Below, piece after piece: positions 55,815-64,000 of a stretch of DNA of 64,000 nucleotides. The translations under genes were made by a program, and so were the position numbers. The DNA is from JASGKO01 sp049840595 (GTDB taxonomy: Bacteria; Verrucomicrobiota; Verrucomicrobiia; Chthoniobacterales; Chthoniobacteraceae). The stretch lies in the NCBI GenBank assembly GCA_049840595.1, contig JASGKO010000004.1:62001-126000 (forward strand), read 5' to 3'. The stretch's first letter is position 1. Each line of letters begins with the position of its first letter. The notes under the pieces were generated by a model that saw nothing but the letters and a program-made list of their open reading frames with translations, ran no database searches and had not been told where the DNA came from.

Positions 55815-57068
55815 TTACTTTTCCTTCGGATCCCCATGCTGCACCAGCGGACCGGTGAACCCGGTCACGTGAATCTCCCGCAGCGTCACGTTGCGGGTGT
55901 TGCGCAGGGTAATCGGTTTCGGGCTGGTGCCGGTGATATTGATCGCCGTCAGATCACTCACCCGCTTCTCCGGCACGCCGTACACATCGAGAATGCCCTT
56001 CCCATCGAGCTTCAGGTTTTCGAGCCGGATGCCGTTCACCCACGTCAGCCCCGCCTCGCCGGGGATCCCCTGGTTGTCGGGGTTTGCCTTGTAATCGGTG
56101 CGGATTTCCAGCGCTTTGCAATGAATGAGCGAGTCGCGCAGCGTGATGTTTTCCACATACGCCCCGCGACCCGCGCAGGTCTTGATGTAGAGCGCCGCCC
56201 GCCCCTCGCCGAACTCGCATTTCTCGATCCTGATATTACGGATGCCGCCCGAGAGCTCGCTGCCCAGCGCCACCCCCGCGTGGCCGTTGATGAATTTGCA
56301 GCCGCGAATCGTGATGTCCTCCGAGGGGCGCCCGATTTCCTGCCCCTCCAGGCCCTTGCCGGATTTGATTGCGATGTTGTCGTCGCCCGTGGTGAACGTG
56401 CAGTTCTCGATCAGCATCTTGCTGCACGAATCGGGATCGATCCCGTCCGAGTTCGAGCCCACCGTTTGAAACTGAATGTTGGAAATCGTCACGTCGGTGC
56501 AGAAGTTCGGATGCAGCGTCCACACCGAATCATTTTTCAGCGTCAGCCCGTCGATCTTCACCCCCCGGCATTCCACGGTCTCGATCAGCACCGGGCCGCG
56601 CGGTCGCCGCAGCTTGCCCACCGTGCCGCTGCCCTGGATCGTCCCCGCGCCGGTAATCGCGATCCGGCTCGCGTGATCCGCCGTGATCAGCGCGCGATAG
56701 GCCGGGCGCTCCAAGCCCTCCCAGCGCGCGGAGGAGAGCGGGTAATCGACGAGGTCCGCGCTGCCGGTGATCGTGGCATCCTTTTCCAGGTGCAAGTCGG
56801 TCTGCGACCAGAGGGCAATGCTACCGATGCAGTAGTTCCCTGCGGGCACCTGGACTGTGCCGCCGCCCGCCAGGTGGCAGGCCATCAGCGCCTGCTCGAA
56901 GGCTGCGGTGTCCTTGGTCGTGCCATCGCCTTTGGCCCCGTAATCGCGCACATTGTAAGTGCCACCGGGGGTGAGCGGGGCCGCCGCCTCTTTGGCCAAG
57001 CTAGGCGAAAGCGGAAGCAGCGTGAACAGCAGGGCAACGGCAGCGAGGCAGGGGGACACTGGGGTCAT
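55815..57068 (-). CDS. GH28-type polygalacturonase, exported
   Basis: A 417-residue secreted enzyme. A signal peptide (LAAVALLFTLLPLSPSLA) precedes YNVRDYGAKGDGTTKDTAAF, the common start of right-handed beta-helix pectin enzymes. The glycoside hydrolase 28 motifs are GSNSDGIDPDS, a variant of NTD with the catalytic Asp, CTFTTGDDNIAIKSG with two more Asp, GHAGVALGSE in place of G-H-G, and a late LYIKT in place of RIK. GH28 enzymes hydrolyse alpha-1,4-galacturonic or rhamnogalacturonan bonds in pectin. It is divergent from the lyase gene at 57235, so the two probably form one pectin-utilisation unit. Confidence 0.9.
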   Translation of the reverse strand: MTPVSPCLAAVALLFTLLPLSPSLAKEAAAPLTPGGTYNVRDYGAKGDGTTKDTAAFEQALMACHLAGGGTVQVPAGNYCIGSIALWSQTDLHLEKDATITGSADLVDYPLSSARWEGLERPAYRALITADHASRIAITGAGTIQGSGTVGKLRRPRGPVLIETVECRGVKIDGLTLKNDSVWTLHPNFCTDVTISNIQFQTVGSNSDGIDPDSCSKMLIENCTFTTGDDNIAIKSGKGLEGQEIGRPSEDITIRGCKFINGHAGVALGSELSGGIRNIRIEKCEFGEGRAALYIKTCAGRGAYVENITLRDSLIHCKALEIRTDYKANPDNQGIPGEAGLTWVNGIRLENLKLDGKGILDVYGVPEKRVSDLTAINITGTSPKPITLRNTRNVTLREIHVTGFTGPLVQHGDPKEK

Positions 57069-57234
57069 GAGCGTGGGGTTTCCCCCACGTGTAAATGGAG
57101 GTGCCGCCTGCCGTCAATGCGCGGGAAATGACTCGCTCCTGCGCTTTTTACCGCTTGCCGCAACCGGAGCGCTTTTCTAGCGTTTCATCCATGTCCCGTG
57201 CTCTCCGCGCGCGGGCGCGCTACCCCAAACGCAT

Positions 57235-59944
57235 ATGTCCCAACTTACCCGTCGTGATTTCGTCAAGGCCACTGCCGCCGCTGCCAGCCGCCCTGCAACT
57301 CCCCGCTGCCATGCGCTCCCTCGCGATGCCTGCTCCGGCCCCGGTCGATCAAGTGCCGAAGGAGGTGGACCTTCACTGGCTCGAAGGCACGCCGGTCGCC
57401 TCGAATGGCGCGACCTGGGGCGTGCCGTGGCCGCGCGGTGTCTTCCGGCCTGCGCAATCCTTCGCGCTCACGACCAGCGTCGGCGAGGCGGTACCGGTGC
57501 AGAGCTGGCCGCTCGCGATGTGGCCCGATGGCTCGCTGAAATGGAGCGCCCATACGATCGGCGCCGCGACCGGTCTCGCGGAAAAGCTCGTCCTCTCCGC
57601 TGGCGATCCCGCCGCTCCGAAGAGCGCCGTCACCGTGCAGGACAAGGCGGATGCCGTGACCGTTTCCACCGGCGTAGTGACCTGTGTCATCCCGAAGAAA
57701 GGTCACACCCTCATCGCCTCCGTCTCCCGCGACGGAAAGGAGATTTTGAAAAATGGCCGCCTCGTCTGCCTTTGGCAGAATGCGCCGCGCCTTTCGAGCG
57801 GCCAGGCGCTGGAGCAAAAATCTTTCGACGGCGTTCTTCATCAGGTGACCGTGGAGCAAAGCGGCCCCGTCCGCGCTGTGGTGAAACTCGATGGCCTGCA
57901 CCAAAGCGGTGATCGCGAATGGCTGCCCTTTTCCGTGCGCCTTTATTTCTCCGCGGGCTCCGAGGCGATCCGCCTCATGCACACCATCACCTTCGATGGC
58001 GAGCAGACGAAGGATTTCGTGAGCGGCTTCGGCGTCCGCTTCGAGGTGCCGCTCCGCGATGCCCCCTATGACCGGCATGTGCGCTTCGTCGGCGAGGGGA
58101 AGGGGATGTGGGGCGAGGCGATCCTCAACTTCACCGGCCTGCGCCGCGATGCCGGGCGCCCGATCTACGATGCCCAGTTCAACGGCACGGCCTGCCCGCC
58201 GGTCGGGCAATTTCCCGCCGCGCTCCAGGCCCATTGGAAGGAGGTCGCGCAGTGGAACGACTTCACCCTTTTCCAGGCCACGGCGGATTCGTTTGAAATC
58301 CGCAAGCGCACCGGCGATTGGGGCTGCTGGCTGCACAACGGCTTTGGCAAGCGCGCCGCGGGCGTCGGCTATCTCGGCGGCGTCACTGGCGGCGTGGCTT
58401 TCGGCATGCGCGATTTTTGGAAAAAGCATCCCGCCCAGATTGATATTCGCAATGCGGTCAGCGACACCGGCAAGGTCACGCTCTGGCTCTGGGCTCCCGA
58501 TGCCCCGGCGATGGACATGCGCCACTACGATACCAAGGGGCACGGCCTCGATCTCGCCTACGAGGATTACGAGGAAGGCTTTGCCACCCCGGTCGGCATC
58601 GCCCGCACCAGCGAGCTGATGCTCTGGGCGCTTGCCGCCACGCCTGCGCGCGATCAGCTCCTCCAGCTTTCCGATTCCCTGCAACTGCCGCCGCAGGTCG
58701 TCTGCGCGCCCGCGCGTTACAACGCCCTCGCCCTCTTCGGCGGTCTCTGGAATCTGCCCGATCGCTCCACGCCGGTGAAGGCGAAGCTGGAGGACCACCT
58801 CGACTGGCTCTTCGCGCTCTATCAAAAGGAGGTCGAGCAACGCCGCTGGTATGGCTTCTGGAACTACGGCGACATCATGCACACCTACGATGCCGAGCGG
58901 CACACCTGGCGCTACGACGTCGGCGGCTTCGGCTGGGACAACTCCGAGCTCTCGCCCGATCTCTGGCTCTGGTTCAGCTTCCTCCGCAGCGGCCGGGCGG
59001 ATCTCTACCGTTTCGCCGAGGCGCTCACCCGCCACACCGGCGAGGTGGATGTGCATCACCTCGGGCCCTACGCCGGTCTCGGCTCGCGGCACAACGTGGT
59101 GCATTGGGGCGACAGCGCGAAGCAGGTCCGCGTGAGCCTGTCGGAATACCGACGCATGTTCTACTACCTCACCGCCGATGAGCGCATCGGCGATCTCATG
59201 CGCCTCACGCTCGATTCCGATTACAAGCTCATCGAGATCAATCCCGTCCGCAAACTGCCCAACCAGCCGCCGAATCCCTATCCGGCCAATGCCAGCTTCG
59301 GCCCCGACTGGTTTGCCTTTGCCAGCAACTGGCTCACCGAGTGGGAGCGCACCGGCAATACCAAGTATCGCGACAAGATCATCACCGGCATGAAGTGCCT
59401 CGGCGCGATGCCGCACGGCCTCTTCTCCGGCGAGCGCTTCGGCTACGATCCGAAGACCGGCATGCTCTACAATCTCAACGGCGAAAACCTCAGCGTCTCC
59501 CATCTCTCGTGCGTCTTCGGCGGCATTGAGGTCGCGGCGGAACTCATCTCCCTCCTCGACGTGCCCGAGTTCGAAAAAGTCTGGCTCCAATACGCCGAGC
59601 TCTACAGCGCCCCCGCCGACGAACAGACCAAGGTCTTCGGCCACAAACTCAAGCTGAACGTCCTCACCACCGCCCACTCCCGCATGACCGCCTACGCCGC
59701 CTGGAAAAAAGGCGACCCCAAACTCGCCGAACGCGCCTGGCACGAGTTCATGGAAGCCGACAAGAAAAACGACCAGGCCCACCGCGACCAGTTACTCAAA
59801 AAAGTGGAAGGCCCCGCTGTCCTCGAAACCCTCGAAGAAGTCCCCTGGATCTCCACCAACGACACCGCCCAATGGAGCCTCGCCGCCATCCAATGCCTTG
59901 CCCTGGCCGGCGACCACATCCCGGCGAACAGCCCATGGGGATAG
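57235..59944 (+). CDS. Exo-rhamnogalacturonan lyase-like protein with Tat signal, frameshifted at the start
   Basis: About 902 residues after removing one C at 57284-57285. The start MSQLTRRDFVKATAAAA gives a Tat signal; without the correction it runs out of frame, and the long in-frame open frame from 57095 has no signal. The body resembles the PcRGLX/YetA family (polysaccharide lyase 26): an N-terminal RIFT-like barrel (VDLHWLEGTPVASNGATWGV, PWPRGVFRPAQSF), a central beta region (RLYFSAGSEAIRLMHTITFD), and a C-terminal alpha/alpha toroid (WYGFWNYGDIMHTYDAERHT, WDNSELSPDLWLWFSFLRSG, HHLGPYAGLGSRHNVVHWGD). Family recognition is by pattern and memory. The partner is the GH28 gene, and rhamnogalacturonan is the probable substrate. 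Confidence 0.8.
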
Positions 59945-60086
59945 TGATTCGGTTGTCCGGGCAACAAATGGTTTAGCTTTTATTAAAACCGTTCTTTGAG
60001 TTCGGCGCTTCTTCGCGGGGGGAAGTAAAGGATACGCGAATTTTTGATAGTGAATTGGATCGTTATTTATTCAACGAGAGGTGTTT

Positions 60087-60200
60087 ATGAATATTTTAAT
60101 TCATAAATGCTTTTTCCTCGACCTAACTACATTCAGTGGCCATCATGACCAATGCTATCAATATGTTGTGATACCCAGTAAGGGGAAACTGACTCATTGA
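60087..60200 (+). CDS. Possible small protein upstream of the island genes
   Basis: A 37-codon open frame (MNILIHKCFFLDLTTFSGHH and on) with GAGAGG at 60076-60081, five bases before the ATG, a better ribosome site than most in the window. It is close to a hairpin 10 bp past its stop. No homology is visible, and the AT-rich DNA makes chance frames possible. Confidence 0.25.
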   Translation: MNILIHKCFFLDLTTFSGHHDQCYQYVVIPSKGKLTH

Positions 60201-60210
60201 AAGCTCAATT

Positions 60211-60244
60211 GCTGTTCCGCCCACGTACATGTAGGCGGAACAGC
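60211..60244. repeat. Perfect hairpin in the AT-rich leader
   Basis: An 11-bp GC-rich stem (60211-60221 with 60234-60244) around a 12-base loop of CACGTACATGTA, in otherwise AT-rich DNA. No T-tract follows on either strand. It could be an operator, an RNA element, or the scar of a mobile element; the bases alone do not decide. Confidence 0.55.
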
Positions 60245-60400
60245 ATATCGAAAACAAAAAAACACTGGGTAGTGATTTCTGAACCCGAAGACGTGAGAAC
60301 CTTAAGGTCTAGGAATTTCGCAACCCGGTCAAACCAAAATGTGAAAAATTCACATTTCAAAAAGCCCTCCTGATGTACCAGTGAGCGCAATTGATCGAAT

Positions 60401-61399
60401 ATGCGAAAATCATATCTACCAAAGTTAAATGCAAAATTAGGGGAAGCAAAAGCTCTCGGATTAGTAACAGCTGATGAGATTGATGATCTATTGCCATGCG
60501 TTGTATTCGGGGCTGGCTTCGGTCATACAATTCCGAAACAACTCGCCAAGAATTGGGGTTCGAATGCGCCCATTGCTATTGATGCAACGGCATTAGCTGC
60601 GACCGAAGCAAAAAGCTTGTTCGACGAGTTTATGAAAATGGGTGTTTGCGTTGTTCCTGTCGTTCAAGCAAATCCCAAACGGCTCTCCTCGCCCGAAATT
60701 ACGGCAGCAAATGCTTTTCAAAACGGCATTTGCATGAACATTCCGCTCAATCCTTCGGACGGTGTGTTGGTGAACCTGGCTCGTGTTCAGCATGCTTTTG
60801 CCGGTATAACCCTAGTGCCTGAAGACACTGACATTGTCCTCGATCTTGGTCATTTGACTGCTCAGATTGAAACTGTTGTAAGTGTTGTATTGCGGTGTTT
60901 GGATCGTTTGCCTTACGCGGATCGGTGGCGAAATATCTTTGTCGGTGGCTCTTCATTCCCTCATCAACCGCTTTACCAACTTATTGCTGAAAGGGGCACA
61001 AAGCGTCTTCCACGAATTGAATGGTATGTTTTTCAAAGATTGCTGGAATCTGATCCTAAAGTCGAAATTGGATTCTGCGATGAAACCGTTTGTCCGATCA
61101 ATACAACTGTACCTGAGGTGCTACGTGGCCCATCTGCAAATCTTCGCTACTCCACTCCCGATGAGTTCATTGTCAGCAAAGCCAGAAAGAAAGACGGAAA
61201 CCAAGCATTCTACAGCTTGTGCAAAACTATTTCTGAATCTGATGACTATTTTGGTCCTGCGTATAGTCTGCCAGATGAACTACTTGAAAAATACGCGTTG
61301 AAACAGACTCCTGGCCCTGGTCAGAGTACACAGTGGAGAATGGTGGACGTAGGCCACCACATCCTTATGACGCTTGAGCAGGTTCAGAACGCCAGTTAA
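60401..61399 (+). CDS. sce7725-like protein of the T4 beta protein family
   Basis: A 332-residue cytoplasmic protein. It begins RKSYLPKLNAKLGEAKALGL, a start seen in the beta-protein/sce7725 family, whose members share a barrel-like core. Other regions include PIAIDATALAATEAKSLFDE, LARVQHAFAGITLVPEDTDI, VGGSSFPHQPL and IEWYVFQRLLES. No catalytic residues are known to me. In related genomes such genes often sit beside an sce7726-type gene, as here; the family name comes from two adjacent Sorangium loci. Codons are AT-rich compared with the neighbours, a sign of transfer. It converges with the sce7726-like gene, and the 3' ends overlap by 35 bp (61365-61399). Confidence 0.72.
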   Translation: MRKSYLPKLNAKLGEAKALGLVTADEIDDLLPCVVFGAGFGHTIPKQLAKNWGSNAPIAIDATALAATEAKSLFDEFMKMGVCVVPVVQANPKRLSSPEITAANAFQNGICMNIPLNPSDGVLVNLARVQHAFAGITLVPEDTDIVLDLGHLTAQIETVVSVVLRCLDRLPYADRWRNIFVGGSSFPHQPLYQLIAERGTKRLPRIEWYVFQRLLESDPKVEIGFCDETVCPINTTVPEVLRGPSANLRYSTPDEFIVSKARKKDGNQAFYSLCKTISESDDYFGPAYSLPDELLEKYALKQTPGPGQSTQWRMVDVGHHILMTLEQVQNAS

Positions 61400-61948
61400 T
61401 TCGGGCTTTCAAAAGATCGCGGACTTCATCACGCAGTATATTTAGCGGAATTTTTTCTGCCAACATCTGCCAGAGAATCCGTTTTGGCTTACTACGAACG
61501 CCACGGTCAATCCCGTGGCGTTTTAGTAATGTGATTGCCTCTTCTCGCCACAGGAGCTGACAGAGTGAGAGTGGATCTATGTTCGCATTACGGCGTGGAT
61601 TTCGTACTGTCCTTAAGCAATGACCAGTTCTAGATTTTCGCAGAGTCAAAAGACCGAACCATTTTGGCAAAATAGTTTTAGCAGTACTTAAGTGCTTGTC
61701 TGAGGCGACCAGAACCACACGGTCAAAAACTTGCGAGTAAAATTGAGCTTGTTGAGGTAGACGTGCGAGGGTGTCAAATTCAGATTTGATTTCGATTGCT
61801 AGCATCTCACCATTTATCACGCCAATATCTGCTCGTGCATCCCCGAGGCAGATTTGCATTTCTTCAATAATTTTCGTTTCAGAGTCATCGAGATATGGGC
61901 GTAAGTACCAGAATTGCGCAAAAGTTTTCTGATCTCGAGGTCGTTCAT
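61365..61948 (-). CDS. sce7726-like protein with PD-(D/E)xK nuclease signature, frameshifted
   Basis: About 194 residues after adding one A to the run at 61925-61928. The start MNDLEIRK (ATG 61948) then continues in the other frame as TFAQFWYLRPYLDDSETKII and EEMQICLGDARADIGVINGE. The next part, MLAIEIKSEFDTLARLPQQ followed by AQFYSQVFDRVVLVASDKHL, holds an Asp (in ADIGVI) and an Glu-Ile-Lys triad spaced like the active site of PD-(D/E)xK nucleases. The C-terminal part has LLWREEAITLLKRHGIDR. This is the sce7726 family by pattern. The ATG-only frame at 61859 would miss the first 30 residues. It overlaps the sce7725-like gene tail to tail; a nuclease role is inference. Confidence 0.74.
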
Positions 61949-62362
61949 GGGAGGATTATTTGCTGCCTGTGTCTAAAAGCATCGACCATACCACAAGCAC
62001 AAATATGGAGTAGGCGGGGGCATGATCAAATTTCAAATCGGTTTTGTTGAAGGCAAAAGGATGAAGAAAGAAAGTGCGGGATGAAAGTCGGATGCCAGTG
62101 AAAAGTATTTGTGCGCAAGGATTTATAATACTTCAAAAAATATAAGGACAGGCTTCTATCAAGGTTGGAGAGGTTGGAAATCTTCCCTCGAAGAGGAATC
62201 CAAGTTTTTTGCAATCGGTCCAAGCATTTTTACGTACGCATCGTTTGCCGGGAGCGTGGTTTGGCGGAAAAGTGAAACATGAAGTTGTTCGACTCCGCCC
62301 CCCGCGAGTCCATTGCGCCAGGACACTCCCGTCTTTGGCGAAACGACTCGAATACCTCCCCG
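61949..62362. other. AT-rich to GC-rich transition, no gene seen
   Basis: The first 300 bases are AT-rich, with no open frame showing homology-like features. Composition returns to GC-rich by about 62250, just before dhaL, marking the right edge of the island. No attachment repeat matching the left edge near 59950 was found by eye. Confidence 0.45.
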
Positions 62363-63004
62363 ATGCTCGTAGAAGATTCGTTTTCCGCCCTGACCGCCAT
62401 CCGCTGGATGGAATGCTTTGCCAATGCCCTGATGCAGAACGAGGCGCGGCTCACCGAACTCGATGCTGCGATTGGCGATGCGGATCACGGGGTGAACATG
62501 TGCCGGGTCGCAACTTCGCTACTGGAGAAGCTGCAGCACCAGGAGGAGGCGGATCTGGAGACGCTCTTTCGCACGACGTCGATGGCCTTTATGTCGATCG
62601 GCGGTGGAGCGAGCGGGCCGCTTTACGGCTCTTTCTTTCAAGGGATGGGCGGACGCGCCACGGGGCAGAAGAATTTTTGCATGGAGGGTCTGGTCAATGC
62701 TCTGGAGGCGGGCACGCAACGAGTGACGACACTGGGAAAAGCCGTCGCCGGTGACAAAACGCTCGTGGATGTGTTACTGCCCTGCGTCGCGTCGCTGCGG
62801 GCTTCGAGCCTGAAGCGGCAGTCGCTGCAGGAATCGCTGGAAAAATGTGCGGAAGTCGCCGCCCAAGCCGCCCGGGCCACCATCGCCATGCAGGCGCACA
62901 AAGGCCGCGCCAGCTATCTGGGCGTGCGCAGCGTGGGCCACGAAGATCCCGGCGCCGCTTCGGCCCAGCTCCTGTTTGAGACGCTTCGTCAGGCCTTTCT
63001 GTAA
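62363..63004 (+). CDS. dhaL: Dihydroxyacetone kinase ADP-binding subunit L
   Basis: A 213-residue alpha-barrel protein. The Mg-ADP-binding aspartates are in LTELDAAIGDADHGVNM, the substrate-side turn in SIGGGASGPLYGSFFQGMGG, VAGDKTLVDVLLPCV follows, and the end has KGRASYLGVRSVGHEDPGAA. DhaL passes phosphate to dihydroxyacetone bound on DhaK, using PTS or ATP. No DhaK gene lies within the window. The start at 62363 gives the usual distance to the first Asp motif; an upstream ATG at 62279 would add 28 residues. It precedes glpK by 200 bp on the same strand, so both concern glycerol/dihydroxyacetone. Confidence 0.9.
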   Translation: MLVEDSFSALTAIRWMECFANALMQNEARLTELDAAIGDADHGVNMCRVATSLLEKLQHQEEADLETLFRTTSMAFMSIGGGASGPLYGSFFQGMGGRATGQKNFCMEGLVNALEAGTQRVTTLGKAVAGDKTLVDVLLPCVASLRASSLKRQSLQESLEKCAEVAAQAARATIAMQAHKGRASYLGVRSVGHEDPGAASAQLLFETLRQAFL

Positions 63005-63083
63005 CCACTTTTTTCCGCACCGCTCCCTTCCTTGTAAAACGCCTCATCTTTCTCAAGTGCCCCTCATTCCTTTGCATCAACAC

Positions 63084-63116
63084 TGTTTTAAAAATTAGCA
63101 TACATTTGTTTTAAAA
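63084..63116 (+). promoter_or_regulatory. Direct repeat upstream of glpK
   Basis: The ten-base motif TGTTTTAAAA occurs at 63084-63093 and 63107-63116, 23 bp apart, about two turns of DNA, in an otherwise GC-rich intergenic region. The TTTTAAAA core is self-complementary. The placement, about 90-120 bp before the glpK start, suits an operator or AT-rich promoter element. No regulator is identified. Confidence 0.4.
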
Positions 63117-63203
63117 TAAATCCTGCGCCCCCGGCATCGCCCTCCAAACCCTTTCTCCAACGACCCCCGAACCAGACCAACCCATTAACCCTCCATTCGT
63201 CCC

Positions 63204-64000
63204 ATGAAATACATCCTCGCCCTTGATCAAGGAACCACCAGCTCCCGCGCCATTGTTTTCGATCATGGCGGCTCGATCCGCTCCGTCGCGCAAAAAGAAT
63301 TTCGCCAGATTTTCCCGCAGCCGGGCTGGGTGGAGCACGATGCCAATGAAATCTGGGCCACCCAATCCGGGGTGGCGCTGGAAGCGGTGAGCAGCGCGAA
63401 GCTCCGCCGCGACGACATCGCCGCGATCGGCATCACCAACCAGCGCGAGACCACGCTGATCTGGGACCGCAAGACCGGCGAGCCGGTTTACAACGCGATC
63501 GTGTGGCAGGACCGCCGCACCGCCGCCTTCTGCGACAAGCTGAAGCAGGACGGCATGCAGGGGACGGTGCAGAAGAAGACCGGACTCGTCATCGACGCCT
63601 ATTTCTCCGGCAGCAAGATTCGATGGTTGCTCGACAACGTGGACGGCGTGCGTGCCCGCGCGGAAAAGGGCGAGCTGGCCTTCGGCACCATCGATTCGTG
63701 GCTGATCTGGAAGCTCACCGAGGGCAAGAAGCACGTCACCGACGCCTCGAACGCCTCGCGCACCATGCTGTTCAACATCCACACCGGCGAGTGGGATGAT
63801 GAACTGCTCAAAGCGCTCAAGATCCCGCGCGAACTCCTGCCCGAGGTCGTCTCGAACAGCGAAGTCTATGGCGAGGCCGAGATCACCGGTACGCCGATTG
63901 CCGGAGCCGCCGGCGACCAGCAGGCCGCACTCTTCGGCCAGGCCTGCACCCAGCCGGGCATGGTGAAGAACACCTACGGCACCGGTTGCTTCATGCTCAT
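63204..64000 (+). CDS. glpK: Glycerol kinase, N-terminal part
   Basis: 265 codons are visible; the gene runs off the right edge and has no stop in the window. The FGGY-kinase N terminus is clear: YILALDQGTTSSRAIVFDHG with the phosphate loop, PGWVEHDANEIW, IAAIGITNQRETTLIWDRKT, NAIVWQDRRTA with the conserved Arg-Arg, GLVIDAYFSGSKIRWLLDNV, GTIDSWLIWKL, DASNASRTMLFNIH, and the ATP-binding start GAAGDQQAALFGQ. The enzyme makes glycerol-3-phosphate from glycerol and ATP. The start ATG at 63204 is set by the immediate family motif. It follows dhaL. Confidence 0.97.
   Translation, partial: MKYILALDQGTTSSRAIVFDHGGSIRSVAQKEFRQIFPQPGWVEHDANEIWATQSGVALEAVSSAKLRRDDIAAIGITNQRETTLIWDRKTGEPVYNAIVWQDRRTAAFCDKLKQDGMQGTVQKKTGLVIDAYFSGSKIRWLLDNVDGVRARAEKGELAFGTIDSWLIWKLTEGKKHVTDASNASRTMLFNIHTGEWDDELLKALKIPRELLPEVVSNSEVYGEAEITGTPIAGAAGDQQAALFGQACTQPGMVKNTYGTGCFML

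Larger units (their letters stand above)
59945..60400. other. AT-rich leader of the sce7725-like gene
   Basis: Base composition drops visibly to AT-rich here and stays so to about 62300, unlike the GC-rich flanks. It contains a possible small gene (60087-60200) and a hairpin (60211-60244), both listed separately. No phage integrase, tRNA or direct-repeat attachment site was identified. Confidence 0.5.

Noticed and set aside
57263..59782. An 839-codon minus-strand frame opposite the lyase
   Set aside because: Shadow frame: no family motifs, while the plus strand encodes a recognisable multi-domain enzyme.
60205..60390. A 61-codon minus-strand frame in the AT-rich leader
   Set aside because: No ribosome site, crosses the hairpin at 60211-60244, and no homology-like features.

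Overview
The window is a chromosomal segment of a GC-rich Gram-negative bacterium, most likely a verrucomicrobion or a close relative (inference). The case rests on a PEP-CTERM protein, a DUF1800/DUF1501 pair, Tat-exported pectin enzymes, giant repeat-rich exported proteins, scarce Shine-Dalgarno sequences, and housekeeping genes scattered among short divergent units. No rRNA, tRNA, CRISPR array or intact insertion sequence was recognised.

Layout. 0-8.7 kb: end of rpsD, a palindromic repeat element, a lone receiver protein, a PhoD/acid-phosphatase fusion with a PEP-CTERM protein, a second repeat element, a DUF2934 protein, and a membrane protein overlapping trpF. 8.7-17.1 kb: a secretin, leuB, three prepilin-like genes and two exported proteins, together a type II secretion/type IV pilus-like set without visible ATPase or platform genes. 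17.2-19.8 kb: overlapping manC-ruvX-membrane protein-truA operon. 19.8-30.7 kb: dinB, an MFS exporter, a CPA2 antiporter, DedA, a beta-CASP hydrolase, DUF1800/DUF1501 and a CHASE2 protein. 30.9-38.8 kb: one giant M36 peptidase gene. 40.0-43.6 kb: a pyrimidine operon, pyrR-membrane protein-pyrB-LprI-like-pyrC, with a PyrR-binding RNA hairpin beside the pyrR ribosome-binding site. 44-55 kb: Mrp ATPase, rpoN, an NtrC-type regulator, MoxR ATPase, an ECF sigma factor overlapping a von Willebrand-domain protein that looks like its anti-sigma factor, and a hybrid histidine kinase. 55.5-60 kb: a third repeat element and a divergent GH28/rhamnogalacturonan-lyase-like pair. 60-62.3 kb: an AT-rich island with an sce7725-like (T4 beta protein family) gene facing an sce7726-like gene that shows a PD-(D/E)xK nuclease signature. 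62.3-64 kb: dhaL and the start of glpK.

Many conserved genes are interrupted by single-base indels although the protein is conserved through the reading-frame switch: secretin, ruvX, DUF1800, DUF1501, M36, pyrC, the LprI-like gene, pyrB, the lyase and sce7726. They are densest in pyrB-pyrC. Sequencing or assembly error is more likely than gene decay, so these loci are annotated as whole genes with the shifts marked.

The items most worth following up are the sce7725/sce7726 island, the PyrR hairpin, the modular palindromic repeat family, and the phosphatase and sigma/anti-sigma fusions.
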